Source: Dehalococcoidia bacterium (GTDB taxonomy: Bacteria; Chloroflexota; Dehalococcoidia; Tepidiformales; Tepidiformaceae). From it: a DNA stretch of 64,000 bases. The notes beneath the pieces were generated by a model. The model saw only the letters and a list, made by a program, of their open reading frames with translations. It ran no database searches and was not told the origin of the DNA. Location of the stretch: the NCBI GenBank assembly GCA_020853755.1, contig JADYYG010000034.1, positions 35,296 to 99,295 on the forward strand, in the 5' to 3' direction. A program made the translations under genes and the position numbers. Position 1 is the first letter of the stretch; the number at the start of each line of letters is the position of its first letter. Positions 17,005 through 25,662 of the stretch are shown here, piece by piece.

Positions 17005-18537
17005 TCAGTGAATGCGCCCTGAGTACTCGATGTCGTCCATGTCGTCCTCTTCTTCTTCGAAGCGCGACGGGCGGCGGTTCTTCTTCGCGGCGGGTTTGGC
17101 CTTAGCCGCTTCCGCCTCCTGGGCTCGCTGATGGGCCAGCAGGTCTTCGCCGAAACGAATGGCCGAGGGGCGCAATTCCGAGACGACCGTCGTCGGGATC
17201 TCGTACTCCTCGTCCTCGTCTTCGCCGTAGTCCTCGGACTCGCGGTCTTCGCCGCGTGGCACTGCCATCCGGTCAACCACGGAGGCGAAGGAGATCTCCT
17301 CTTCCTCGGGTTCGCCGGTGGCCTGTGCAGGCGCTGCTTCGGCGGTGGCTGGCGCTTCGACCGTGGCCGCCGGGACGGCAGCCTCTTCGGCGGCGGCGGC
17401 GACTTCTTCCGCTTCCTGGATGATGTCGATGTCGGGTTCTTCACCGGGTGCGAAGGGTTCGAAGGCGAGCACCTCAGGCGGCTCACCGGCTTCGGCGCGG
17501 TCCTTCGCGGCCTGGCTCGCGATGTTGATCCGCCAGCCGGTCAGCTTCGCAGCGAGGCGGGCGTTCTGGCCTTCCTTGCCGATAGCGAGGGAGAGCATGC
17601 GATCCGGTACCACGACGGAGGCGAGGTGCTCTTCTTCGTCGATCTCGACTTCGAGGACCTGAGCTGGGCTGAGGGCGTTCGAGACGAAGTTCGCCGCGTC
17701 CGGATCCCACTTGATGACGTCGATACGCTCGCCGGTTAACTCATTGACGATGTTCTGGATTCGGCTGCCGCGCATGCCAACGCAGGCGCCGATGGGGTCG
17801 ATGTTGGAGTTGCGCGCGTGGACGGCGACCTTGCTGCGATGGCCGCCTTCACGGGCGATGCTCTTGATCTCGACGGTGCCGGCCTTGATTTCCGGCACTT
17901 CCATTTCGAAGAGCCGGCGGAGCAGGTTCCGGTGTGCCCGGCTCACCACGATCTGGGGTCCCTTGACCGCCTTCATGACTTCGAGCACCAGCACCTTGAC
18001 TCGCTGGCCGGGGCGCAGGTGCTCGTTTCGCACCTGCTCGGTGAACGGCAGCATGGCTTCGGTGCCGCGGCCAAGTTCGATAATCATCTGGCGTGCTTCG
18101 ACGCGCTGCACGGTGCCGACGAGGAGTTCCCCCTCCTTGTCGATGTACTCGTCATAAATGGCGTCACGCTCGGCTTCGCGGAGGCGCTGGAGCACCACCT
18201 GCTTCGCGGTCTGGGCGGCAATGCGGCCGGCGTTCGGCGGCAGTTGCTCTTCGAAGTCGAGCACGTCGCCTTCGCGGGCGTCAGGCTTCCACTTCCGCGC
18301 TTCGGCGATGGTCATTTCGACGTTTGGCTCTTCGACGTCTTCGACGACCACCATCTGGCGGTAGGCGCGGATGTCGCCCCCGATCGGGTCAATCTTGACG
18401 TTGATATTCGGGGCGTTGTCTCCCTCCCGGCGGAAGGCGGAGGTCAACGCAGCTTCAACGGCCTCGAAGACGACGTCCCGGGGGAGGTTTTTTTCCGCGG
18501 CAAGGGCGCTCAGTGCGAGCAGCAGTTCGTTCTTCAT
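17005..18537 (-). CDS. nusA: Transcription termination/antitermination protein NusA
   Basis: This 510-aa protein has an N-terminal RNA-polymerase-binding domain (1-125), an S1 domain with [25 protein letters not shown] (about 137-160), and two KH domains with [17 protein letters not shown] and [19 protein letters not shown]. After residue ~360 there is a low-complexity acidic tail of ~150 residues, unrelated to the E. coli acidic repeats, ending in a Lys/Arg patch and [10 protein letters not shown]. It regulates pausing, termination and antitermination. No rimP precedes it; the upstream neighbour is a divergent cysteine desulfurase. The leader holds a hairpin with a U tract. Confidence 0.94.
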   Translation of the reverse strand: MKNELLLALSALAAEKNLPRDVVFEAVEAALTSAFRREGDNAPNINVKIDPIGGDIRAYRQMVVVEDVEEPNVEMTIAEARKWKPDAREGDVLDFEEQLPPNAGRIAAQTAKQVVLQRLREAERDAIYDEYIDKEGELLVGTVQRVEARQMIIELGRGTEAMLPFTEQVRNEHLRPGQRVKVLVLEVMKAVKGPQIVVSRAHRNLLRRLFEMEVPEIKAGTVEIKSIAREGGHRSKVAVHARNSNIDPIGACVGMRGSRIQNIVNELTGERIDVIKWDPDAANFVSNALSPAQVLEVEIDEEEHLASVVVPDRMLSLAIGKEGQNARLAAKLTGWRINIASQAAKDRAEAGEPPEVLAFEPFAPGEEPDIDIIQEAEEVAAAAEEAAVPAATVEAPATAEAAPAQATGEPEEEEISFASVVDRMAVPRGEDRESEDYGEDEDEEYEIPTTVVSELRPSAIRFGEDLLAHQRAQEAEAAKAKPAAKKNRRPSRFEEEEDDMDDIEYSGRIH

Positions 18538-18546
18538 AGCTCCAAT

Positions 18547-18570
18547 AAAAAAGCGGGCCTCTCAGCCCAC
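18547..18570 (-). promoter_or_regulatory. Terminator-like hairpin with U6 in the nusA leader (candidate attenuator)
   Basis: Read on the minus strand, GTGGGC (18570-18565), the loop TGAGAG and GCCCGC (18558-18553) form a 6-bp stem with one G-U pair, immediately followed by six T residues (18552-18547). The nusA ATG begins 10 bases further on, at 18537, after GGAG. No gene precedes it on this strand, so it would act inside the nusA 5' leader. Confidence 0.65.
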
Positions 18571-18594
18571 CTCTCGGAAAGTGTTGCCGGGGGC

Positions 18595-18603
18595 AGTATA
18601 ACA
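18595..18603 (-). promoter_or_regulatory. Extended -10 promoter element for the nusA operon
   Basis: On the minus strand the sequence is TGTTATACT, an extended -10 (TGn plus TATACT). The predicted start near 18588 gives a leader of about 50 bases that contains the hairpin at 18547-18570. A TTAACG at 18626-18621 is 20 bases away, too far for a standard -35, which fits an extended -10 promoter. Confidence 0.55.
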
Positions 18604-18666
18604 CCACGATGCAACGACGGCGTTAACCCTGTGGCAGGCCTCCCGGGTTCTGGCTACGCTTGTTCC

Positions 18667-19833
18667 ATGCCCCGCATTTACCTTGACCACGCTGCCACCA
18701 CGCCGCCCGACCCTCGTGTCATCGAAGCGATGTTGCCGATGTGGACGACCTACTGGGGCAATCCGTCCTCCATCTACCTCGAGGGTCAGGAGGCGCGCCG
18801 GGCTATTGATTCGGCGCGCAAGCTCTGCGCCGACCTCCTTGGCGTGACTCCGAAAGAGGTCGTTTTCACTGGCGGCGGCACCGAATCGGACAATGCCGCC
18901 ATCCGTGGGGCCGCTTTCGCTCAGCGTGACCGTGCCCGCGGCAACCACATCATCACCTCAGCCATCGAGCACCACGCCGTCCTCCACACAGTCGAACAAC
19001 TCGAACGCGAAGGTTTCCGCGCTACTTATCTGCCAGTCGATGCCGCGGGCGTGGTTGACCTGGCGGCCCTGGAAGCGGCTGTCGGCCCGGAGACGACGGT
19101 GGTCTCGGTGATGGCGGCGAACAACGAGGTTGGCACGCTCCAACCCATCGCTGAAATCAGCCGGATTGCGAAGGCGAAGAATCCGAAGGTGGTCGTCCAC
19201 ACCGATGCAGTCCAGGCTGCCGGCGCTGTCGATATCCGGCCGGCCACACTGGGGGTCGACCTTCTGAGCGTCGCCGGGCACAAGCTCTACGGCCCGAAGG
19301 GTGTCGGGCTGCTCTATATCAAGAACCGGACGCCGTGGCAGCCGTTGATTCTGGGCGGGTCGCAGGAGAAAGAGCGCCGGGCCGGGACGGAGAATGTTGC
19401 CGGGATAGTTGGCCTGGCCACCGCGATGAAACTGGCCTGGGACGAATTCGATGCGCGGAATGCCCACTCGCGCGTACTCCGCGACCGTCTCCTATTCGAG
19501 TTGCCGGAACGCATCCCCGACACGGTGATCACCGGTCCGGCTGACCCATCACAGCGGCTTTCGAATAACTTCAGCTGTTGCTTCCGGAACGTGGAGGGCG
19601 AAAGCGTGCTGCTGGCGCTGGACATGGCGGACGTCGCCGCGAGCAGCGGGAGCGCCTGCACGACGGGCGCCCTCGAACCGAGCCACGTCCTCACAGCGAT
19701 GGGAATCGACCCGGACCTGGCGCACGCCTCGCTGCGGCTCACCGTCGGGGCGTCGAACAGCAGCGAAGATATCGACCGCGTGCTGGATGTCCTGCCGGGA
19801 ATCGTGAGCCGGCTCCGCTCGCTCGCAGGCTGA
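18667..19833 (+). CDS. Cysteine desulfurase (NifS/IscS type)
   Basis: This 388-aa class V PLP enzyme takes sulfur from cysteine as a protein persulfide for iron-sulfur clusters and thio-cofactors. The N-terminus YLDHAATTPPDPRV is typical, the PLP Lys is K206 in SVAGHKLYGPKG, H103 stacks on PLP in EHHAV, and the persulfide Cys is C331 in SSGSACTTG. The loop around C331 is the long IscS/NifS (group I) form. The ATG start lies 6 bases after a TACGCT box (18655-18660), so the message may be leaderless. No iscU or iscA is adjacent. Confidence 0.92.
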   Translation: MPRIYLDHAATTPPDPRVIEAMLPMWTTYWGNPSSIYLEGQEARRAIDSARKLCADLLGVTPKEVVFTGGGTESDNAAIRGAAFAQRDRARGNHIITSAIEHHAVLHTVEQLEREGFRATYLPVDAAGVVDLAALEAAVGPETTVVSVMAANNEVGTLQPIAEISRIAKAKNPKVVVHTDAVQAAGAVDIRPATLGVDLLSVAGHKLYGPKGVGLLYIKNRTPWQPLILGGSQEKERRAGTENVAGIVGLATAMKLAWDEFDARNAHSRVLRDRLLFELPERIPDTVITGPADPSQRLSNNFSCCFRNVEGESVLLALDMADVAASSGSACTTGALEPSHVLTAMGIDPDLAHASLRLTVGASNSSEDIDRVLDVLPGIVSRLRSLAG

Positions 19834-19882
19834 CGGCCCCGCCCGGGGGTCGCTCGCACAGGCTTGCTAACCGCGGGGTGGG

Positions 19883-20134
19883 CTAGGAGAGGCCCTGCTG
19901 CGCGAGGAAGTCGAGGATGTCCTGGACGGTGCGGATGTTCTCCGCGTCTTCATCCCGGATCTCGAACTCTGCGTCGTCGGCGAACTCTTCTTCAATCGCG
20001 ATTGTCAGGTCGACAATGTCGAGAGAATCGGCCCGGAGGTCATCGACGAGGCTGGCTTCCGGCTTTACCTCGGCCGCATCGACCTTCAACTGGCGGACAA
20101 CAACATCGCGGACGCGTTCAAGAACTGTAGCCAA
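19883..20134 (-). CDS. acpP: Acyl carrier protein
   Basis: This 83-aa acidic four-helix protein carries the growing acyl chain on a 4'-phosphopantetheine attached to S37 in ADSLDIVDL. TTG 20134 is chosen as start because it gives the family N-terminus MATVLERVRDVV and is preceded by GGAGG 9-13 bases upstream; longer upstream readings encode no ACP-like sequence. It is last in the fabD-fabF-fabF-acpP run, 83 bases after fabF. The C-terminal half is unusually rich in Asp and Glu (residues 48-66). Confidence 0.93.
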   Translation of the reverse strand: MATVLERVRDVVVRQLKVDAAEVKPEASLVDDLRADSLDIVDLTIAIEEEFADDAEFEIRDEDAENIRTVQDILDFLAQQGLS

Positions 20135-20217
20135 GGGTAGTTGCCTCCAGCGGCTGGTTTCGGTTGGCTGCGGGAAGTGCGGCTTCCCGCCTCGCCCGGT
20201 TGAGGGCGTAGGGTAGG

Positions 20218-21456
20218 TTACGCGCGGTACTTGCGGAAGATCACGGAGCCGTTCTGCCCGCCGAAACCGAAGCCGTTCGCGGCGGCGGCACGGACTTCGC
20301 GGTTGCGCGCCTTGAGCGGCGTGTAATCGAGGTCGCACTCGGGGTCCGGGTTTTCGAGGTTGATTGTCGGCGGGACGACATCGTGGTGGACGGCGAGCAC
20401 CGCCGCGAGCGCACCGACGGCGCCCGCCCCGCCGAGCAGGTGCCCGACCATCGACTTCGGCGAACTGAGCGAGAGCTTATAGGCGTGGTCGCCGAAGGCG
20501 GCTTTCACCGCGCGCGTCTCAGAGACGTCGTTCAGGGGCGTGCCGGTGCCGTGGGCCGCGATGTAGTCCACATCCTCGGGGCGCAGACCGGCATCGCGGA
20601 GGCCCTCCTGCATCGCATCCTGGGCCCCGGAGCCGTCCTCGAGCGGGGCAGTGATGTGGTAGGCGTCGCAACTGAGGCCGCCGCCGGCGAGTTCCGCATA
20701 GATGCGCGCCTTGCGGGCCGTCGCGCGTGCCTCCGATTCGACCACCATGACGACAGCGCCTTCACCGAAGACGAAGCCATCGCGTTCGCGGTCAAACGGG
20801 CGGCTCGCCCGGGTGGGCTCGTCGTTCCTGCGGCTCAGGGCTTTCATATTCGCCAGCGCCGCGATCGGCAGGGGATGGAGCGCCGCCTCGGTGCCCCCGG
20901 CGAGGACAACGTCGGCCCGGCCCGAAGCGATCAGCTGCTTTGCTTCCATGAACGAGTAGAGGCCGCTCGCGCAGGCGGCGACACTCGCGAGCGCCGGGCC
21001 GCGGAGGCCGAGGTGCATCGAAACCTGGCAGGCGCCCATATTCGGGGCCATGATCGGGATGTAGAACGGGCTCACGCGGGCAGGGCCGCGCTCCTGGAGT
21101 ACGACCTGCTCGTCCATGGTATCGATAGCGCCGCCGGAGCCGGTGGCGATGGCTGAGGCGGCCCGCCTCCGCTCGTCATCGTTCAGCACGAGTTCGGCAT
21201 CGGCCGCAGCGAGTTGCGCTGCCGCCACCGCGAACTGCGCGAACCGCGACATTCGCCGCGACCCTTTCGAGTCCATGTAGTTGCCCGGCTCGAAGCCCTT
21301 CACCTCGGTGGCGATGGTTACCGGCATGCCGGTGGTGTCGAAACGGGTGATTTGGCCCGCTCCCGAGACACCATTGACCAGGTTCTGCCAGAAGTCGTGG
21401 GCGGTCAGGCCGATGGGCGTGATCGCCCCCAGCCCGGTCACTACGGCACGGGTCAC
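20218..21456 (-). CDS. fabF: 3-oxoacyl-ACP synthase II, second of two tandem copies
   Basis: This 412-aa condensing enzyme has the full catalytic set: C162 in VAACASGLYSF, His in AAHGTGTPLND and His in SMVGHLLGGAGA. It extends acyl-ACP with malonyl-ACP. GTG 21456 is the start, with GGAGAG before it and 16 bases after the upstream fabF stop. It is about as long as its neighbour but clearly diverged from it, so this is an old duplication or two specialised synthases (for example KAS I-like and KAS II-like roles), not a recent copy. Confidence 0.92.
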   Translation of the reverse strand: MTRAVVTGLGAITPIGLTAHDFWQNLVNGVSGAGQITRFDTTGMPVTIATEVKGFEPGNYMDSKGSRRMSRFAQFAVAAAQLAAADAELVLNDDERRRAASAIATGSGGAIDTMDEQVVLQERGPARVSPFYIPIMAPNMGACQVSMHLGLRGPALASVAACASGLYSFMEAKQLIASGRADVVLAGGTEAALHPLPIAALANMKALSRRNDEPTRASRPFDRERDGFVFGEGAVVMVVESEARATARKARIYAELAGGGLSCDAYHITAPLEDGSGAQDAMQEGLRDAGLRPEDVDYIAAHGTGTPLNDVSETRAVKAAFGDHAYKLSLSSPKSMVGHLLGGAGAVGALAAVLAVHHDVVPPTINLENPDPECDLDYTPLKARNREVRAAAANGFGFGGQNGSVIFRKYRA

Positions 21457-21472
21457 AGGTTTCTCTCCAGGG

Positions 21473-22711
21473 CTAGTTCGCCTTCTTGAAAATGATGGCG
21501 GAGTTGTGCCCGCCAAGGCCAACCGATGTCGACATCGCGTAGTTCACCGGCATTGAGCGGGCAACGTTCGGGACGTAGTCGAGGTCGCATTCGGGATCGG
21601 GTGTCGTGTAGTTGATGGTCGGCGCCACCTTCTGGTCGCGGATGGCCATGACGCAGGCGAGGGCCTCCACCGAGCCGCTCGCGCCCATGCAGTGCCCGGT
21701 AATCGGCTTCACTGACGAGATGGCCGTGCGGTAGGCGGCTTCGCCCATGACTTCCTTGATGACCATCGTCTCGACCTTGTCGTTCGAGGGTGTGGCGCTG
21801 CCATGGGGGTTGATGTAGTTGAGTTCGGACGGGTCGATCCCGGCCTTGCGGATGGCGGCCTTGACGGCTCGCTTGAGGCCGCGCCCCGTTTCGTGCAGCG
21901 AAATCATGTCGAACGCGTCGTTCGAAGAGCCGTAGCCGACGACTTCGCAGTAGATCTTCGCGCCGCGCGCCTTCGCCTGCTCGTACTCCTCGAGGATCAT
22001 CGAACAGGCGCCTTCGCCGGCGATGAAGCCGTCGCGGTCCAGGTCGAACGGCTTGAGTGCTTTCGTCGGGTTCTCGTTGTCGCCCGCGAGTGCCCGCATG
22101 GAGCACCAGGTGGCGTGGTAAATCGGGAGAAGGACGGCCTCCGTGCTGCCGGCGATAACGGTGTCCGCATCACCCCGGCGGATATTCTCGAACGCCTCGC
22201 CGAGGGAGGTCGCGCCGGTCGCGCAGGCGCTCACCGGGGCATAGTTTGGCCCTCGCGCGCCGGTGTGGATGGCGATGTGTCCGCTGGCCGCATCGGGGAT
22301 CAGGTTGGCGACCAGGAAGGGCGTCACCCGCCGCGGGCCCTTTGTCTCGAGGATGTCCTGGTACTCGAGGAGCATGTCGGTGCCGCCGGCGCCCGAGCCA
22401 AAGATGACGCCGACCATGTCGGCGTTCTCTTCGGTGATCTCGAATCCGCTGTCGGCCAGGGCGTCGATCGCGGCGCCGACCCCGAAGGTCACGCTGCGGT
22501 TCATGTAGCGCTGCTGCTTCGCATCGACGCGGTCGCCGAGTTCGTAACCTTTGACTTCGGCCTGGATGCGGACCGGGTAGGGCTCGGGGTCGAACAGGCT
22601 GATGGGGCCGATGCCGCTGCGGCCATCGAGCATGGCCTGCCACGTTTCTTCCGCGGTATGGCCGACTGAGGTGACCGCGCCAACACCAGTGACGACGACG
22701 CGGCGGGTCAT
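21473..22711 (-). CDS. fabF: 3-oxoacyl-ACP synthase II, first of two tandem copies
   Basis: This 412-aa KAS II has catalytic C163 in VSACATGATSL, His in NPHGSATPSND and His in PITGHCMGASGSVEA. The start ATG overlaps the end of fabD by 4 bases (ATGA), so the two are coupled. HGTGT of the other copy is HGSAT here, a difference in the active-site loop that could alter chain-length preference. No fabH, fabG or fabZ lies in the window. Confidence 0.92.
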   Translation of the reverse strand: MTRRVVVTGVGAVTSVGHTAEETWQAMLDGRSGIGPISLFDPEPYPVRIQAEVKGYELGDRVDAKQQRYMNRSVTFGVGAAIDALADSGFEITEENADMVGVIFGSGAGGTDMLLEYQDILETKGPRRVTPFLVANLIPDAASGHIAIHTGARGPNYAPVSACATGATSLGEAFENIRRGDADTVIAGSTEAVLLPIYHATWCSMRALAGDNENPTKALKPFDLDRDGFIAGEGACSMILEEYEQAKARGAKIYCEVVGYGSSNDAFDMISLHETGRGLKRAVKAAIRKAGIDPSELNYINPHGSATPSNDKVETMVIKEVMGEAAYRTAISSVKPITGHCMGASGSVEALACVMAIRDQKVAPTINYTTPDPECDLDYVPNVARSMPVNYAMSTSVGLGGHNSAIIFKKAN

Positions 22712-23697
22712 CGGGCAGCCGCCTCGACGAGGCTCCAGCGGTCGCTCAGCATCCCGTCGTAGTCATCGCTAATGGCGATGCTGTTTACGTCGTAGTCGAT
22801 CCGCCGGACGAGCTTGGTGAGCACGTTGCCGGGACCGACTTCGAGGAACATATCGGCGCCGTGGTCGCGCATCCGTTCGATGGTCTTCTGCCAACGCACG
22901 CCATGGGTGAGCTGGTCGCGGAGTTCGCCGAACACCTCGGGGCCAGTAGTTAGCAGGCCGGCATCAACGTTCCCGACGAGCGGCTGGCTCGGGTCCTTGA
23001 TGTGCATCTTGTGGAGGAGGGCGCTCATGCCGTCGCTGGCGCGCGCCATCAGCGGCGAATGGGAACCAATGCTGATTGGCAGCCGGACCACGCGGCGTGC
23101 CTTCGCCTTTTCGGCCAATTCCATCGCGACCTTCAGCGGCTTCAGATAACCGGAGATGACGCTCTGGCCGTCGCAGTTCGCGTTGGCGAGGCCGACGTAA
23201 CCCTCGCTCGAAGCCTCAGCACAGATTTCGAGCACCTTCTCTTCGGGAAGTCCGAGAATCGAGGCCATCCCGCCGGGGTTCTCAGTTCCCGCGATGTCCA
23301 TCAGGCGGCCTCGTTCGGCCACGAGTTGTAGCCCCTCATCGAACGAAAGGCTGCCGGCGGCGACGGCCGCGGTGAATTCGCCCATTGAGTGGCCTGCGAA
23401 GAGGAATGGTTCGAGCTTGCGGTCGAGTGCAGCCCAGCGCTCCTTGAACGCCTCGAGCCATGCGGCCGAGGTAACGAAAGACGCTGGTTGCTGGTTCGCG
23501 GTCGATTCGAGTTCTTCGGCGGGGCCTTCCCAGCAGAGCTTGGAGAGGTTCCGGTCGAGCACCTCATCGGCGCGCTTGAATACGTCTCGGGCGGCCTTCG
23601 AGACCTGCGCAAGCCGGTGTCCCATACCGACGTGCTGCGATCCCTGGCCTGGGAAGATGAGTGCGAGCCGTACCCACGGCTTCACTTCCTGGTCCAT
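22708..23697 (-). CDS. fabD: Malonyl-CoA:ACP transacylase
   Basis: This 329-aa enzyme loads malonate from CoA onto ACP. It begins near LALIFPGQGSQHVGMG (the oxyanion-hole Gln is in GQGSQ), has nucleophile S104 in AGHSMGEFTA, and the catalytic His in ISIGSHSPLM. ATG 23697 (MDQEVKPW) is chosen over an upstream start because GGAGG lies 10-14 bases before it. It is the first gene of the fatty-acid run and diverges from tsaD. Confidence 0.92.
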   Translation of the reverse strand: MDQEVKPWVRLALIFPGQGSQHVGMGHRLAQVSKAARDVFKRADEVLDRNLSKLCWEGPAEELESTANQQPASFVTSAAWLEAFKERWAALDRKLEPFLFAGHSMGEFTAAVAAGSLSFDEGLQLVAERGRLMDIAGTENPGGMASILGLPEEKVLEICAEASSEGYVGLANANCDGQSVISGYLKPLKVAMELAEKAKARRVVRLPISIGSHSPLMARASDGMSALLHKMHIKDPSQPLVGNVDAGLLTTGPEVFGELRDQLTHGVRWQKTIERMRDHGADMFLEVGPGNVLTKLVRRIDYDVNSIAISDDYDGMLSDRWSLVEAAAR

Positions 23698-23835
23698 AGC
23701 GAACCGCTGCCTCCAAAGGGCGCATGGGGAGCGCCCGTCTGAGAGCGATGGTACCAGCACCGGAGTCCTCGGGCGAAGGTTCGGCCCAGACGAACAACCC
23801 TCGCCGCACCATGCCGCCCGCGCTACGCTGGGTTC

Positions 23836-24822
23836 GTGAAAGTCCTTGCAATCGAGTCCTCCTGCGATGAGACCGCCGCCGCCGTCATCGAGGACGGCCG
23901 CACTCCCCTTTCGTCAGTGGTGGCATCACAGGTTGACCTCCATGCGAAGTACGGCGGCGTGGTCCCCGAAGTGGCCAGCCGACAGCACCTGCGGAACATC
24001 GTCCCCGTCGTCCGCGAGGCGCTCGAGTCCGCCGGCCTGACACTCGATGACGTCGACGCGGTGGCCGGGACCAAAGGCCCGGGGCTCGCGGGTTCGCTGC
24101 TGGTTGGCTACAACGCCGCCAAGGCGATTGCGTTCGGGCGGGAACTGCCGTTCATCGGCATCAACCACCTCGAGGGGCATATCTACGCGAACTGGCTGGT
24201 CGAGGGGCCAGAACCGGAGTTCCCGGCGCTCTGCCTCGTCGTCTCCGGCGGGCATACCGACCTTGTGTTCATGCGCAGCCACGGCCAGTACGAGCGCCTC
24301 GGCGGCACCCGCGACGACGCGGCGGGTGAGGCCTTCGACAAGGTAGGCCGACTGCTTGGCCTGCCGTTCCCGGGCGGACCGCACGTCGCGAAGGCGGCAC
24401 TCGAAGGCGGCCCAAGCGATGTTTCTCTCCCGCGCGCCTGGATGCACGGCACCTACGACTTCAGTTTCAGCGGGCTGAAGACGGCGGCCCTGCATGCCGT
24501 TCGCGAAGAGAAGCACACGGTCCCCAACCTTGCCTGGGAGTTCCAGGAGGCGGTTGTCGACGTACTGGCGGGCAAGACTTCGCGGCTGGCGAGGGAACTC
24601 GGGGCGCGCAACGTGCTTGTCGCGGGCGGTGTCGCGGCGAACCAGCGCCTCCGCGAGGAGTTGCACCGCCGTTGCCCGGTGCCCGTGCGCATCCCGCCGC
24701 CGAAGTTCTGCACTGACAACGCGGCGATGATCGGCGCTGTCGCCGGGTTCCGCCTCGACCTCGGGGAGCGCAGCCCGTGGGACCAGGACGTCTTCACTAC
24801 CAACAACTGGGCGCGCGTCTAA
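23836..24822 (+). CDS. tsaD: tRNA N6-threonylcarbamoyladenosine transferase
   Basis: This 328-aa ASKHA-fold protein transfers threonylcarbamoyl from TC-AMP to A37 of ANN-decoding tRNAs. Family marks are IESSCDETAAAV at the N-terminus, metal-binding H111 and H115 in NHLEGHIYAN, LVVSGGHTDL, and GGVAANQRLREE plus CTDNAAMIG near the C-terminus. GTG 23836 is only 9 bases after a TACGCT box (23822-23827), with no ribosome binding site, so translation may be leaderless. Partners TsaB/E/C are not in the window. Confidence 0.94.
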   Translation: MKVLAIESSCDETAAAVIEDGRTPLSSVVASQVDLHAKYGGVVPEVASRQHLRNIVPVVREALESAGLTLDDVDAVAGTKGPGLAGSLLVGYNAAKAIAFGRELPFIGINHLEGHIYANWLVEGPEPEFPALCLVVSGGHTDLVFMRSHGQYERLGGTRDDAAGEAFDKVGRLLGLPFPGGPHVAKAALEGGPSDVSLPRAWMHGTYDFSFSGLKTAALHAVREEKHTVPNLAWEFQEAVVDVLAGKTSRLARELGARNVLVAGGVAANQRLREELHRRCPVPVRIPPPKFCTDNAAMIGAVAGFRLDLGERSPWDQDVFTTNNWARV

Positions 24823-24844
24823 GCCGGATCTCGCAGTGCGCGAC

Positions 24845-24859
24845 AGGATGACTCATCCT
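24845..24859. repeat. 15-bp perfect odd palindrome between tsaD and the SpoU methyltransferase gene
   Basis: AGGATGA-C-TCATCCT is a perfect inverted repeat around a single base, 22 bases after the tsaD stop and 25 bases before the next start. It lacks a loop and a T tract, so a protein operator fits better than a terminator. Confidence 0.45.
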
Positions 24860-24884
24860 CCCCGGCGGTGCGAATATCTTGGGC

Positions 24885-25655
24885 GTGCCCCGGCCTCGCC
24901 CCAAGCCCAACGCAACGCCCGACGACCTCGCCTTCGGCATCAACGCCTGCACGATGGCCCTGAAGACCGGCTACGCGAAGTCATTGCTCTACTTCGGCGG
25001 CACTCGCAACGACCGTGTGCTCGAACTCGTACAAGAAGCTGAGGCGGCCGGGGTTCGCACGGAGGAGGTCGAAGGCTTCCGACTTGACCAGTTGACGGGA
25101 GAAGGCGTGCACCAGGGAGTGCTCGTCCGCCTCCGTGCAGTCGAGCCGGTGGACCTGCGCCAGGTTGCCCGGGACTCAGGGAAGGCATCGCTCATCGTCG
25201 TCCTCGACCGGGTGACCGACCCCCAGAACCTGGGTGCTGTCCTGCGAACGTCGGTGGCGGTTGGCGTCGATGCGATTGTATTGCCGCTCCGGCGAGGGGC
25301 ATTGCTCACGCCGGGTGTCCACCGGGCGAGCGCCGGGCTCAGCTTCATCGCGCCGGTTGCGGCGCCGCAGAACCTGGCGATGGCGATTCGTACGCTGAAA
25401 GAGGCGAACTACTGGGTGGTTGCCGCTGCAGCAGGGGAAGGCGCCGAGCCCGCGACGTCTTTCGACTGGCCCGCGAAGACCGTGCTCGTGATGGGCAGCG
25501 AGGGTGAGGGCATCAGCCACCTGCTGCTCGAGGTCAGTGACTTTCAGGTGGAGTTGCCGATGGACCAGCGCGTGGAGTCGTTGAATGTCGGCGTGGCGGC
25601 AGGTGTGCTCTCCTACCTCTGGCGGCGGCAGTGGCCGTTTCCGCCGGCCAGCTGA
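24885..25655 (+). CDS. SpoU-family RNA 2'-O-ribose methyltransferase (RlmB-like)
   Basis: This 256-aa SPOUT protein has an N-terminal substrate-binding domain (GINACTMALKTGYAKSLLYFGG) and the three knot motifs: VLDRVTDPQNLGAVLRTSVA, VLVMGSEGEGISHLLLE and LPMDQRVESLNVGVAAGVLSY. RlmB methylates G2251 of 23S rRNA; related TrmH-type enzymes act on tRNA G18, so the exact site is unproven. GTG 24885 is chosen; a TTG at 24879 is also in frame and neither has a ribosome binding site. Confidence 0.88.
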   Translation: MPRPRPKPNATPDDLAFGINACTMALKTGYAKSLLYFGGTRNDRVLELVQEAEAAGVRTEEVEGFRLDQLTGEGVHQGVLVRLRAVEPVDLRQVARDSGKASLIVVLDRVTDPQNLGAVLRTSVAVGVDAIVLPLRRGALLTPGVHRASAGLSFIAPVAAPQNLAMAIRTLKEANYWVVAAAAGEGAEPATSFDWPAKTVLVMGSEGEGISHLLLEVSDFQVELPMDQRVESLNVGVAAGVLSYLWRRQWPFPPAS

Positions 25656-25662
25656 CCCTCGG

